Shown here one piece after another: positions 53,150-64,000 of a stretch of DNA of 64,000 nucleotides. A program made the position numbers and the translations under genes. The notes under the pieces were generated by a model. That model saw nothing but the letters and a program-made list of their open reading frames with translations. It had not been told where the DNA came from and did not search any database. The DNA comes from Pholiota molesta (Eukaryota; Basidiomycota; Agaricomycetes; Agaricales; Strophariaceae): NCBI GenBank assembly GCA_014925825.1, contig JACGCK010000087.1:1-64000 (forward strand). Reading direction: 5' to 3'. Positions within the stretch are counted from its first letter, which is position 1; every line of letters starts with the position of its first letter.

Positions 53150-53470
53150 AATCCGAAAGATGAATCTGTAAGGCTTCGAATAAGTATATGATTCGCTTGA
53201 AGAGAGAACCAAGGCGTGTACGAGGACGCAACACTTGAATGTCGCAATCGAACACTTGGTAATGGCCCGGGTGATGAGCGGAAGGCCACTCCATGTGATT
53301 GCTTACCCAAAAATGGAATCCTACAAGGTATTTTTCGACTTTCTAACCAGGTCGTTGAGCACAGTCTCGTATGTATAGCATGCTGGGCTGGTTGTTTGAT
53401 GGTCATCATCACAAGAGCGTCAGTAGCGCCTCAGTGGATATCATGATAGTTTTGTTGGAGGACTCGGAAT
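53150..53470. promoter_or_regulatory. intergenic promoter region of the LACTB2-like gene
   Basis: Upstream of the LACTB2-like gene and of the truncated gene at 53474. Phrases such as CAGTCTCGTATGTA and CCTCAGTGGAT reappear at 59729-59790 beside the broken second copy. Confidence 0.4.
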
Positions 53471-53473
53471 GCG

Positions 53474-54022
53474 TTGAATGAAGACATCACTATCACGTGC
53501 ATAACTATCACTCAACAAATCCTGTTGAAATCCGAGTCTATAGTACTTACCTCTCGCTCGTTCTTTGCCATCCCGAAACCGTCCACAACGACCGCAGCTG
53601 GCCAGGACGCGTTGTTAGGCTATGCTTCTATAGCTGCATCCACCTGCCATCTACCGCGGGCCGTGTTCTCAGTGAACTCTGGCAAGTTCAAGCCATTGAC
53701 TGGTCAGGCATTTTAACCTTGAATCCTCGCTCTCGTACTGATCTCGCTTTCTGTAGGATCTATCAAGGTTCAATGTGAATCATCCAACCTTCCGGAACAC
53801 AAAGAGCTAGGGCCCACACTTGTTATACGCGTTCTCGATATAGTTGAACCTATTGCTATTGATCCACTCTACTATGGGAATACAATTCCACCAGTTCCTG
53901 TTCCAGGAACTCTCCTACATCGGAATGGTTGTGGAAGGAAGATATATGTTTTTCATATCCCGCTGAAGGACCAGCCGATGGCTGATGACCTTCTTGAGCT
54001 CATGAAAACGTCGTGGATATGA
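53474..54022 (+). pseudogene. uncharacterised protein, truncated copy (X1)
   Basis: No named family. The C-terminal exon from 53757 to the stop at 54022 reads IKVQCESSNLPEHKELGP...LKDQPMADDLLELMKTSWI and is closely similar to 58958-59218. An upstream piece ending KFKPLTG joins it through a 54-nt intron (53703-53756), which carries an in-frame stop and so must be spliced. Homology to the second copy fades upstream of about 53630, so the 5' part of the gene is missing or replaced. Likely a duplicated fragment. Confidence 0.55.
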
Positions 54023-55120
54023 TCAATTGTGAGCGAGTATTCCATCAAGTTAGCTGGTAACATGATTGATTGATCTCACGCCAGCTGTTGCCTACTTCCA
54101 GAAAATGGATTGCCGTTTTATCGGCGGTCGGGGTGGCAAATCCAGAACGTATCTTATTCAGCTGGTTTCCACTATCCCTGCTGGTCTTAATCGAGGAAAA
54201 TATCAGATTTTATTCATCGGAAGATGACAGGACTGACTTGGGACTGACAAATGAATAAAAGATGGGTGAGCAATGTGGTACCGAAGGCCTCCAGCGCTCC
54301 AACTGCGTCGTCTTGCTTGGAACACATCAGGATAGCGGACGCTACACGCCGTTTTCGACTCTCGCCTCCGCATTCTTCGACGCATGCGAGCATGGCGATC
54401 ATAATTTCATCGAATTCTACAAATTCTCTCTTCGGGATCTTTTCTATGTTTGTAGGCACTGCGGGCGTCGAGCGCGAGCTTTTCATTGAAAATCTTCTCT
54501 GCGGCACCGACCAGTTCTTGGAGAGGGGTCGTACTTTTTGTGATGTCTCAATACCTGGCTTGAGTATTTCCTGGTAACATTTGACAGAAGCATCCGAAGA
54601 GCTTGAAGGGTGGCTAACGCTGAAGTCATATTCATTATACCTGGGCGAGGACAAAACAAGAGACCAGTGGCTGCAAAGTCGTACGGGCCGCCCGAAGAGA
54701 GCCGCTGCTGTCGTCGAAGGTCATGTTCTTTCTTTACACGTACACATTCCTCAACTTCACCATTCTCGCATGGGCCTACAACCGAGGTTTCTAAATTCCA
54801 GCCAGTAAATAGTAGACACACTCGAGGCAAGTACTGTGCTTGAATTAACAATATCTCTGAATCAGAGAATTGATATACATCGAGTACAAATATAACTTCC
54901 ACATTGAGGAATAAAATAGTCAACCATCATAGAATAAGATATCTAGAGAGAAATGTAAACAAATATATTGATTGTATTATTCAAGAATACCCGTGTCCTT
55001 GGCCGCGTTAATATCTTCGAAGGTCTGAGGCTATATACAGAAAATGGTTTCCATACAACGGAGCAACAGGTATCCTGCAGAAAAATTTGCACACGAATTG
55101 TGGGGTATTCACCCTTGGCG
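54023..55120. other. mostly non-coding, with a possible gene relic
   Basis: Downstream of X1 and of the F-box gene (convergent ends). An open frame on the minus strand (54654-54214) contains a helical stretch, EFVEFDEIMIAMLACVEECG then RRVASAILMCSKQDDAVGA. It is faintly like the helical N-terminal region of agaricomycete HNH-nuclease-like proteins, but has no HNH motif and no supported exons. I regard it as a relic at most. Confidence 0.35.
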
Positions 55121-57748
55121 TTACTCAGGTTTGCGAGGGGGCCACATGTAGAAGGTACCAGGAATATGATTTGCATCCACCTTGAGCATGATGTCCTTGT
55201 TTGTTGGGCTTTCTGTCCCATGTCTGCATAGAAATTTCAAATGAATTCAAACCTATATTCCATTCCGAGAAGGCCCCTTGCAAAGAAGACCTCGAAAGAA
55301 AAACTCACGCTGATTTCACATGCTTTATCAGCATGTCTTTTGTTCCGTATTGTGAGCAGTGCGCGCATTGGAGCAGACGATTTGACGAGTAAGTTGATGT
55401 CGAGGCCATGGCACGTTCCTGCATCTCAACGATTCTTTTTCTTGCCACATCTTCTTCGTTTTCGTTCAAACGCTCAAGTTTTACGGAACCCACCTTATGA
55501 GTTTGAGAATGAAAGTGAAAGACCTGCAATTATTCAATGACTTAAAACAGTGATTCAGAACATGGAAGTGATGTCAAGACCTACCGCTCCTAGCCAAGTC
55601 AAGGTTGCGCGGCCGAATTCCTGACTTGCACATGGAATACATTCAAAGACCGGGTCAAGATCATCCATCATTTGGGTCGTTGCAGTGTGAGGGTCAAGCC
55701 CACAGAGCTTGGCGAGAATAGGAACGAACGTAAGAGCCGCATTCGACACAGTGAGAGGGCCATGCCGATGCGATCGATATCTCTCATTTGTCAACGTCTT
55801 GATGAAGTAGCCATCCTGGCATTCTGCTGGAAAGTCGGACGTTCGCGTACAGGAATGAAGGACTACCTCATTGTACCGCAAGATTCGCTTCGTACAAAGC
55901 CTTTCGCAATTGACGCATCGAAAGAGTGTGGTCGCAAGGCCAAACACAGTTTCACGGTCGATAAGCTCTCCAGGCCTAGACGCAATGATGACCTCCAGAA
56001 GTTGGTCGTCGATTCGTCTGATTAGTTGGTTGATAGCGTCGGGATATATCTCGGGGAGTGTGAGCATCAATCGCTCTTTCATCGACTCCAATGTAGATGA
56101 AGTGTCATTGACGATATCTTGAATTTTAGGCTCATAGAGAAAGAGTTCGCTGGCCATTGGGTACCAGTACCTTTCGGTTGTTGTAAACGTCAAAAGGTGG
56201 TCATTATGTACCTTCTGCAAAATTGGTAGGCGGTCTTTGAGGAATGCAAGTCTCTCTCGCTTGAGACGCCTTTCCTTTACGATCTCCATATATTCGTTGA
56301 TTTGAGCATCTAACCTCACCAATACTTTTTTTCAATTGCATCAGGCTGAGAATTGCACATGAAATGAATGAAACCTTACTGCGGTCTGTGAGCTCTTTTC
56401 GGCACATCTTTCGAACCTCCAACTGTTCCTCGAATTTTTCCTCGCTAGGCAGCATCTTGAGGACTTCCTCATTCCATCCGAGGTAGGCTACACGTTCCGC
56501 AATACTTGAAATTTGTTAGACAAGCATAAAGATCAAGAAGGCGGGAAGTACTTGTCTAGTTGTTTTGTTGCCAATTGCTCAATAAGGAATTGCTGATATT
56601 CGGCGTATTCCTTGACCCAAGTCGCGCAAAGCCAAGCATGCTATTCAAGACATTAGACGTGTTTGCAACCAAACATGAAGCTGCAGCTCACATCACGTAT
56701 TGCCCTGCGTTCTTTGAGTTTGGATATTCGCCAAGATGCTTTCTCCTCGGGATCGGCGATGTTGTCGAGGGTTTCATCCCAGAGCGCAGCAAACTCCACA
56801 AAGTAGTGAGTCGCTTCAATACAGTTTGTCAAAGAAACCAGTGCATTGAGCTGTTAATCAAACTTACACGACTTTTGGGAGGTAACTTTGATTTCTGGTA
56901 CATAGTTTTTAAAACCAGCGGTCTCATTTATATATCTATAAGGATAGTTGAGGGAACAACTGAGATTTACTTGTGAGAACAATAAACAAGGTCAATGAGC
57001 TGTGAAACTCACTGCTTATCGATACATTTCTTGCAAATCCGTCGCCTTGCTGACCAAGCGGTATGAATGGTGGCTAAGTTTCGCCCGCAATACTGGAAGA
57101 AAGATAAGCACGAGAGTATCTAAGACTACTGGCAGAAGTTGACACAGACGTGGCAGCCTTTTCCGAAGGCCAGATCAGCATATTGAGGCTCGCTCAAGTC
57201 ATCAGGGCAATCGGGCATCGTAGGAATAATATTGGCGCGAGCCGCTTTCCATACAGAGATAGACGAGCGGCTTGTAAATATTGCGCGGAGGTCTTTGCTA
57301 GTTCGAGTGAGGTTCACTAAATCTATGGGATTCAATCGCGAGAAAATCTAAATGTATATCAATGATGTCGCTCTGGAGGCTGGCAGGAAGGAACATGGAA
57401 TCGAGAATGTACTTACCTCAAACAGAATATCCAGTGGCATCTCTTTCACATCTGCAAGCATACCACGAATTCCTCTCACTCTCTTGATTGTAGCTTGTTG
57501 ACCACCAGCATTCTTCTTGGTAACTTTTCGCTTCTTTTCGCTAGGGAGGTGTTCAGTTTCAGTGTCTGTATTTTCTTGTATTCAGTAAAATGTTCATAGA
57601 AGATAACGTCAGAATAAACCATTAGAGCTCGCCTGCAAGCACGCTGACTCTCTAGGGCCACCTAGGAATGCGGCCAAATGCTGAAACCAAAACGGCGAGC
57701 CCAAATGGTGCCGGTGACCGGTGATTAACAGTACACACCTTTGTTCAT
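55121..57748 (-). CDS. F-box protein, copy 1 (complete)
   Basis: Substrate adaptor of SCF ubiquitin ligases, in a large agaricomycete-specific group. Eleven exons join in phase to 634 residues: 57748-57739, 57565-57417, 57347-57144, 57092-57013, 56935-56868, 56813-56692, 56640-56552, 56504-56380, 56324-55585, 55523-55309, 55223-55121. A basic leader (KKRKVTKKN) precedes the F-box MPLDILFEIFSRLNPIDLVNLTRTSKDLRAIF. A Cys pair motif follows (GCHVCYCGRN then CKKC). Helical, charged repeats make up the rest (KMLPSEEKFEEQLE; DAQINEYMEIVKERR), with C-terminal CxxC pairs FRCVNCERLC, ECIPCA and LQCAHC, and the tail PGTFYMWPPRKPE. Exon 1 is only 10 nt. An inverted copy begins at 63451. Confidence 0.85.
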
Positions 57749-57882
57749 GGCGACAAGCGGGATCTCTGCGTTGAAATGGACGAAAGAAGCCTGAACGAAA
57801 AAATGGGGAGAATTGACGGTATGGGTTATGTCAAGACGCGTCGCGTTAATACAGTGCGTGACGCGTGACGAATTACCCAATA
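57144..57882 (-). repeat. inverted duplication, left arm
   Basis: Reverse complement of this block (exons 1-3 of the F-box gene and ~135 bp of promoter) matches 63311-64000 with only scattered substitutions and small indels. Promoter phrases such as GCACTGTATTAACGCGACGC and CCATTTTTTCGTTCAGGCTT are shared. The left arm has an extra piece in intron 1. Confidence 0.85.
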
Positions 57883-58047
57883 ATTGGCGCGTGAGCAGTA
57901 ACCATCACGGTCACAAGGTTCCAGTACAATGTCAATAACCGCAGCGGCGCAGCGCGTACTGTAACTTAAGTAGGCAGGGTATGCTGCATTCACCTGCCAT
58001 CCATAATCTCATCCCAGCGAACATCTGGGCCACACTCATCGGAGGCC

Positions 58048-59218
58048 ATGCTTAGCCTGCTATTGCGTCCTCGCGTCTATCGGTTTCGTCCAGCTCCCAT
58101 ACAATGCGCACATACTGTACGGGTACTACCTACGACAGCCTTAGGTAAAAAATGTTTGCGGTGCGTTTCTAGCACAAATTGAGCGCGTTCTCCGCAGTGT
58201 GCTGATTCTACCGAAGACTTCGACGACGGAGAAGAACCCTAAAAAAGGCCCTAATATCTTTTCATCAAGTTCTTCCAGGCTGCTTACTCTACTTACGACC
58301 TGAACGATGGTCAACAGTGGGACAAGAGGTCATTGATTTAACGGGGAAGGCTTACTCACTCGTGCCCATTCTCATCAACGGACCCGTGCTGCGGCTGCAA
58401 TGTCAATATGAAGACAGAGTTCTTGGTGGCCTCTACTCATAGGGTGCCGCGCTTCCCTGAGAACACAAGGGGGTTCTTTTATTATCATCATCATCCACCT
58501 GATGGGCCCGAATTCTACGCAGGTGTGCGTTTCAGGATCTGCGATAGCGCGGCAGAGTTCGAACATGGTCGGGACTTGCTAGATCCCAGGGGACCCGGGA
58601 GACGTGTGGGGCCCAAAAATTCTGGCACTAGTCAAAAATAAAGAATGCGAAGGATTTTTGTCGTTATTGCGCGCCGAAAATATGATTGACGAGGGGCTCG
58701 TCCGCGATATCAACAAATTGGACAACTCGCGGAATATGCGAAAATCTCATTATTCTCTCTTCGAACCATTCCACATAAATGTCGCCCAATCAAAGCGTCT
58801 ATCAACGTATGTTACTCGAGCAAAGTTGATCCGCCTATTCTTTCCTCGGAAAGCATTCGCAGTGCAGACCAGTCACCGTGACTTATATCCACTAACTGGT
58901 CAGGCATTTTATCCTTTTATCCTCGCTCTTGTACTGATCTCGCTTTCTGTAGGAACTATCAAGGTTCAGTTCGAATTATCCGATCTTCCGGAACACAAAG
59001 AGCTGGGGCCCACACTTGTTATACGCGTTCTCGATATAGTTGAACCAATTACTGTCGATCCACTTTACACCGAAAATAGAATTCCACCAATTCCTGTTCC
59101 AGGAATTCTGCTACATCGAAATGGTTGTCAAAGGAATGTATATATTTTGCACTTCACGCTGAAGGACCAGCCAATGGCTGATGACCTGCTTGAGCTCATG
59201 AAGACGTCGCGGATGTGA
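58048..59218 (+). pseudogene. uncharacterised protein, fuller but broken copy (X2)
   Basis: Same unnamed family as X1. A possible start is ATG 58048 (MLSLLLRPRVYRFRPAP). Readable pieces: VIDLTGKAYSLVPILINGPVLRLQC near 58331-58405, HRVPRFPENTRGFFYYHHH...RICDSAAEFEHGRDLLDP to ~58586, then DVWGPKILALVKNKE onward. The C-terminal exon 58958-59218 reads IKVQFELSDLPEHKELGP...ELMKTSRM. Between the second and third pieces the frame shifts by one base near a run of four G (58587-58591). Another shift seems needed near 58430. A 54-nt intron (58904-58957) matches that of X1 and happens to be in frame. The shifts point to a pseudogene. Confidence 0.5.
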
Positions 59219-59399
59219 TTGAGTGTGAGCGAGTACCCAACTGGCTTGTTACACAATTTATTGATCTCACGCCAGCTGTCTCCAGATACGATGAAGCCCA
59301 GCGCTCACCGGCACGTTGTTTTGCTGGGCTTCTCCCATGACCCACTACGAGATCGCTATTTGACCCAGGTACGCATCAAGAACCTCAAGCAGTTGGTTG

Positions 59400-59670
59400 T
59401 TTTCTGAATCATTCGCACCAAAAGTATCTTGGAAATGGTATTTGTGTATTGAGGAGGGGTGTAATGCGTCCAGGATTACGAGCTGTCTGTGGCCAGACCT
59501 CCAACATGGTCATGATGCCAATGCGAGAGGATGATGTCCGAGACATCTGGTTGCACTCGATTTGGAAGCTGAGCTCTTGCGGAGCCGAAGTCAGAACGGG
59601 TATATGACCCTCGGCTGTGTCGATGAGAATATGCGGATTGGCGGTTTACGGTCGAATAAAACAATGCTTA
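59400..59670 (-). pseudogene. fragment of the LACTB2-like gene
   Basis: About 270 bp matching the 5' part of the gene at 51843-53149, including VQPDVSDIILSHWHHDHVGGLA, but with internal deletions, frame breaks and no N-terminal exons in order. It is followed at 59680-59800 by sequence like the intergenic region 53110-53440. Non-functional. Confidence 0.75.
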
Positions 59671-60035
59671 CTTTGGGGTCTGGTGATATTTTTGACTTTC
59701 TAATAAGGTGTTTTGAAGGTGTTCGGGTACAGTCTCGTATGTACATGTATAATCCTTTGATGGTCGTCATCACAGCACCTCAGTGGATTAGAATCACAAT
59801 AATGTCAATTTGAACGAGGCCAGGCCGCCAGGCAACCGCCAGGGCGTTAGTCGAGTCGTCGTCGTTAGATTTGGCCAATGGAGTCATGTGCCGACGGAGG
59901 TGACTCGCAAGGGTTTGGCAAACAAGTACAAATCCCGCTAAGCTGTGTTCATCGACGTTGACAGTGAGCGAGCAGTGACTGGTACTGCACCCAGACTGCA
60001 CCAGCAACGTCAGAATCAGCGAACAAGCTTGCAGG
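59671..60035. other. intergenic; duplicated remnants then CWC22 promoter
   Basis: 59680-59800 is the degraded copy of the LACTB2-like upstream region. 59810-60035 is the promoter side of CWC22; no gene seen. Confidence 0.5.
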
Positions 60036-63000
60036 ATGTCTTCTTCCCCTCATTCGGACTCTCCTCCGCATAAAAGGAAAAGGTACGTCCATTTACTCTC
60101 TTTCTTGACCTTGGTATTCAAATCGAGTTCATTTCCAGGTCACCCTCTCCAAGCGTCGATGGCGAGCCACCGGCTTCACGACGACGGGCTCGTTCTCCAT
60201 CTGAGCACTCGGGTTCCGACTCGGATGGCCCCAGCCCACCCAAAGACGGCAGGCTTGAATCACGCGTCGCCGCAATGGAGCTGGACGCCGACTCCAGAGC
60301 ACTCGAAGTCGCAAAGACGCAAGCCGACAAGAAGGAGGCTGAAAAAGAGTCTGCTCAGCGCGCAGAGTTCGCCAAGCTGCTCAACACCCGCTCCGGAGGC
60401 GTCTACATACCCCCTGCGCGCCTGCGCGCGATGCAGGCTGCCGCGTCCTCGGACAAGACCAGCCCCGAATACCAGCGTCTCTCCTGGGATGCGTTGCGCA
60501 AATCCATCACCGGTATCGTGAACAGGGTGAACATTGCCAACATCAAGCTTATTGTGCCGGAGCTGTTCGCGGAGAATCTGATTCGGGGACGAGGGCTGTT
60601 TTCACGGAGCGTTATGAAAGCCCAATCCTCCAGTTTGCCTTTCACCCCTGTATTTGCTGCCCTCGTGTCCATCATCAACACCAAGCTTCCTCAAATAGGA
60701 GAGCTGGTCCTTACAAGGCTTATAAGCCAGTTCAGAAGGTCGTTCAAGCGAAATGACAAGGTTCGTGCTGCTTTCTTCGCAGTCTTTGTATCAGCGCCTG
60801 ACATTCAGGTTTTTAGATTGTATGCCATTCAACGACAACGTTCATCGCCCATCTCGTCAATCAAGGTGTTGCTCATGAAATTATCGCTCTGCAAATCCTC
60901 GTTCTCCTTCTCGAGCGCCCTACCGACGACTCCATCGAAATTGCTGTCGGCTTCACCCGCGAAGTCGGCGCCTTCCTTGCAGAAAATTCTCCCAAGGCCA
61001 ATGCCACCGTCTTCGAACGCTTCCGTGCTGTGCTGAACGAGGGAAGGATCAGCCAGAGGGTCCAATACATGATCGAAGTCCTTATGCAAGTCAGGAAGGA
61101 CAAGTACAAGGACAACCCAATTCTGCCCGAAGGTCTTGACCTGGTTGAGGAGGACGAACAAATCACACATCAAATTCAGTTGGAAGAAGAGCTACAGATC
61201 CAGGAGGGCTTGAGTACGTCATAATTTCTCATCACTTGACTGCGGAAAACTTATAGCCATATTGCAGATATCTTCAAGTTCGATCCCAATTACCTTGAAA
61301 ACGAAGAAAAATACAAAGCTATCAAAAACGAGATTCTCGGCGAGGACTCGGATGAGGAATCAGGTTCGGAAGAGGAGGAGGAAGAGTCAGACGAAGATGA
61401 AGGTAATTTCGATTTTCCCTTCAATTTTTATCCCCACATTTGCTTACTTTATTTTCAATGTAGTCGCTGAGACCAAAGAGGGTATCGAAGATAGGACAGA
61501 AACCAATCTGGTCAACTTACGCCGTATCATCTACTTGACCATCATGAATGCATTGAACTATGAAGAAGCCGTACACAAGCTACTCAAAGTACAGCTTGAT
61601 GAAGGGCAGGAGGTAAGATATAATTTGCAGTTAGCATGCTACCATATGCTCATATTTTTATTAGATCGAGCTCGTAAACATGATCATTGAATGTTGTTCA
61701 CAAGAACGCTCCTACTCAACGTTCTACGGCCTTATCGGCGAGCGGTTCAGCAAGCTCAACCGCGTATGGACAGATTCTTTCGAGCAGGCATTCACGAACT
61801 ACTACACGACGATCCACAGATACGAGACGAACCGTCTGCGCAACATCGCCCGCTTCTTCGGACACATGATGGCCACGGACGCGGTATCCTGGATGGTGTT
61901 TGAATGCGTCAAGATCAACGAGGACGATACGACGAGCAGCAGTCGTATTTTCGTCAAGATCATGATGCAGGAGATGATGGAGAGCATGGGCCTGAAAACG
62001 CTCGCGGAGAGGTTCAAGGATCCTGAAGTCAAGCAGGGCTGCGCTGGCATGTTCCCGATGGACATCCCGAAAAATACCAGGTTCTCAATCAATTACTTCA
62101 CGAGTATCGGATTGGGTGTCTTGACCGAGGGAATGCGTGAATATCTTAAGGTTCGTTTATATTTTCTTTTTTAATTCATGATGACGGCTGTTGATGCGTT
62201 TCAATTCACAGAATGCTCCCAAGCTCATCATGGAACAGCGTCGTGCCATGCTCGAAGCAGAGTCCTCGTCGTCCGATTCCGATTCATCAGACTCCGACTC
62301 CTCCGATACCTCTTCTGATTCCTCCGACTCCGACTCCGACTCGTCAGAGGACAGCCGCACCAGACGCCGCCGTTCGCGCTCGCCCGCGCGTCGCGCCCGA
62401 CGAGATGACGCGTCAGTCTCGCGCTCTCGCTCGCCGGCACCTCGCCGCAAGGGCAGATCGCCATCACCGCCTCCGCGCCGCAAGGACAGGTCGCCGTCGC
62501 CCCCTCCACGCCGTCGCGTCGACTCGCGCTCGCCTCCCCCTCGCCACCGCCGCCCAGACGACAGAGCGAGCTCAAGGACGCCCCCGCGCCACGGCGAGAA
62601 GGGCAGGGAACGGTCGCCCATCCCTCCTCCTCGCAGCCAAGTCCGCGATGCCGGCCGAGGCAGGGATATGGACACAAGACCCGACACGTCGATACGCCGC
62701 CCTCCCTCTCCTCCGCCCCGCGGTACCGGCTACGGACGTGGTGGCCCTGTTTCACCAGCGCGCGAGAAGCGCGGTGCAGACCGCGACCGCGACCGCGAGC
62801 TCGCGCGAAATGTGCGCGAGCCGCCGCCGCCGCCGCGACGCGACAGATCACCGCCGCCGAATCTGCGACGCGACAGATCACCGCCTCCGAATCTGCGACG
62901 CGACAGATCACCACCGCCGCATATGCGACGCGACAGATCGCCGCCGCCGCATTTGGCGCGCGGTGGTGGGCGGGATGACAAAGATAGGGATAGAGACAGG

Positions 63001-63069
63001 CCCAGATCTCCGCCCCGGGAACGCGAGCGCGAAAGAGACAGAGATCGTGGATATGAACGCAGGCGATAA
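60036..63069 (+). CDS. CWC22: pre-mRNA splicing factor CWC22
   Basis: Spliceosome component (Prp19-associated complex) needed for the first catalytic step; in animals it also loads eIF4A3 of the exon-junction complex. Seven exons in phase give 897 residues: 60036-60082, 60139-60760, 60817-61213, 61268-61402, 61464-61612, 61665-62150, 62212-63069. The N-terminus is Ser/Arg-rich. The YIPPARLR motif (near residue 110) precedes the MIF4G domain, ~125-350 ([18 protein letters not shown]...[10 protein letters not shown]...[20 protein letters not shown]). An acidic linker ([16 protein letters not shown]) leads to the MA3 domain, ~400-560 ([23 protein letters not shown]...[18 protein letters not shown]). 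The tail of ~270 residues is a Ser/Asp run followed by RS/RSPPP repeats. Confidence 0.95.
62836..62950 (+). repeat. in-frame 30-bp tandem repeats in the CWC22 tail
   Basis: Four copies of a 30-bp unit, CGACGCGACAGATCACCGCC plus ten more bases, encoding [10 protein letters not shown] or [10 protein letters not shown]. Copy number is probably variable between strains. Confidence 0.85.
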
Positions 63070-63310
63070 TCGAATAGGACTGGCCGGAGGATGGCTTTGG
63101 GCTTTATCAAAATATATCATTCAGTGTACTTCGTGTCTATGTTTTTACCCGTTTGTTCATATCGTTGTGTTTTATTGACTGCAATTGGAATGACAAAAAT
63201 TGACTGTATTACACTGATAAAGTAGTTGTACAAGGCAGTCGCAATTTTCTAGGGATACACATTTAATATGATCTTGGGAAATGGCATAATGGGCAACAAA
63301 TTACAATGTA
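63070..63310. other. 3' flank of CWC22
   Basis: AT-rich; no gene. The inverted F-box duplication begins at about 63311. Confidence 0.5.
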
Positions 63311-64000
63311 GGGTAATGTGTCACGCGTCACACATCACGCACTGTATTAACGCGACGCGTCCTTGACCCCATACCGTCAGGGTTCTTCCCATTTTTTCGT
63401 TCAGGCTTCTTTCATCATCTCATTTCGACGCAAGAATCCCGTTTGTCGCCATGAACAAAGGTATGTATTCTTAATCAGTGATCACCGGTCACGGGCACCA
63501 TTTGGGCATTCGGCCGCATTCCTAGGTGCGCCTAGAGAGAGCTAGAGAGTCAGTGTGCTTGCAGGCGAGCTCTAATGGCTTATTCTGATGTTATCTTCTA
63601 TGAACATTTTACTGAACACAAGAAAATACAGACACTGAATCTGAACACCTTCCTAGCGGAAAGAAGCGAAAAGTTACCAGGAGGAATGCTGGTGGTCAAC
63701 AAGCTACAATCAAGAGAGTGAGAGGAATTCGTGGTATGCTTGCAGATGTGAAAGATATGCCACTGGATATCCTGTTTGAGGTAAGTACATTGTCGATTCC
63801 ATGTTCGTGCCAGCCTCCAGAGCTCCATCATTGATATACATTTAGATTTTCTCGCGATTGAATCCCATAGATTTAGTGAACCTCACTCGAACTAGCAAAG
63901 ACCTCCGTGCAATATTTACAAGCCGCTCATCTATCTCTGTATGGAAAGCGGCTCGCGCCAATATTATTCCTGCGATGCCCGATTGCCCTGATGACTTGAG
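63311..64000 (+). repeat. inverted duplication, right arm (runs off the window)
   Basis: Inverted partner of 57144-57882. Similarity starts near 63311 at a GTAATG...GTCACGCGTCAC phrase and continues to the window edge, so the full arm is longer than seen. Confidence 0.85.
63451..64000 (+). CDS. F-box protein, copy 2 (5' part only)
   Basis: Same gene family and splice pattern as 55121-57748, inverted. Exon 1 is 63451-63460 (10 nt), exon 2 63632-63780 (149 nt, same as copy 1), exon 3 from 63846 to the window edge. The protein begins with a basic leader, then MPLDILFEIFSRLNPIDLVNLTRTSKDLRAIFTSRSSIS, the F-box. Differences from copy 1 are mostly single substitutions (for example KKN to RRN, VKE to VKD, IPT to IPA), with no frame break in the visible part. 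Likely functional as far as can be seen. Confidence 0.8.

Noticed and set aside
54214..54654. HNH-nuclease-like gene
   Set aside because: Only a faint similarity in a helical stretch, no HNH residues; kept only as a possible relic in the intergenic entry.
1..64000. tRNA, rRNA or CRISPR features
   Set aside because: No convincing T-loop (GGTTCRANNCC) in a cloverleaf context, no rRNA-like sequence and no regularly spaced repeats were seen by eye; a tRNAscan-SE run would settle the tRNA question.

Overview
The window is nuclear DNA of a basidiomycete fungus, most likely an agaricomycete. The grounds are protein genes cut by many ~50-nt GT-AG introns, a chromodomain Ty3/gypsy retrotransposon, a tandem pair of genes matching the basidiomycete family DUF6697, and a large F-box protein of a type common in these fungi. 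I saw no rRNA, tRNA, CRISPR array or bacterial operon signal. Exon boundaries were read by eye from splice sites, frame continuity and family motifs. They are models, not transcript-supported structures.

Layout. 1-5038: the 3' part of a decayed chromovirus (gag end, pol, right LTR), inserted 17 bp past the stop codon of NTH1. 5056-11267: three housekeeping genes, NTH1 (base-excision repair) and mitochondrial tryptophanyl-tRNA synthetase on the minus strand, then the NatC subunit MAK10/NAA35 diverging from the synthetase across 140 bp. 11.3-17.1 kb: two paralogous small secreted hydrophobic proteins whose flanks are also duplicated, separated by about 3.6 kb without a supported gene. 18.0-29.1 kb: an unrecognised conserved gene, an OPA3-family gene, a small secreted protein and a GH5 steryl-glucosidase-like gene. 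The unrecognised gene, the OPA3 gene and the glucosidase each carry one or two single-base frame breaks. The glucosidase also has a 905-nt repeat-filled intron among otherwise ~50-nt introns. 30.0-34.2 kb: a SET-domain gene with two compensating frame breaks and an intact 12-exon type-B carboxylesterase.

35.4-44.0 kb is the most unusual stretch. It holds an intronless 899-residue protein with an MLKL/HeLo-like helical N-terminus and a CHORD-like Cys/His cluster. Immediately after it come two tandem DUF6697 genes, the first with one in-frame stop and the second intact. A single-pass membrane protein follows. 46.9-53.1 kb: an HMG-box transcription factor, a vacuolar-type serine carboxypeptidase and a LACTB2-like metallo-beta-lactamase protein with tiny 5' exons.

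53.5-64.0 kb: a duplicated and rearranged region. An F-box protein gene (55121-57748, minus) recurs in inverted orientation at the right end of the window (63451 onward, plus). The two arms enclose the spliceosome gene CWC22 and broken second copies of two genes lying further left. Most intact genes are unrelated housekeeping functions. The links between neighbours are shared promoters (WARS2/MAK10) and duplication history, not pathway clustering.
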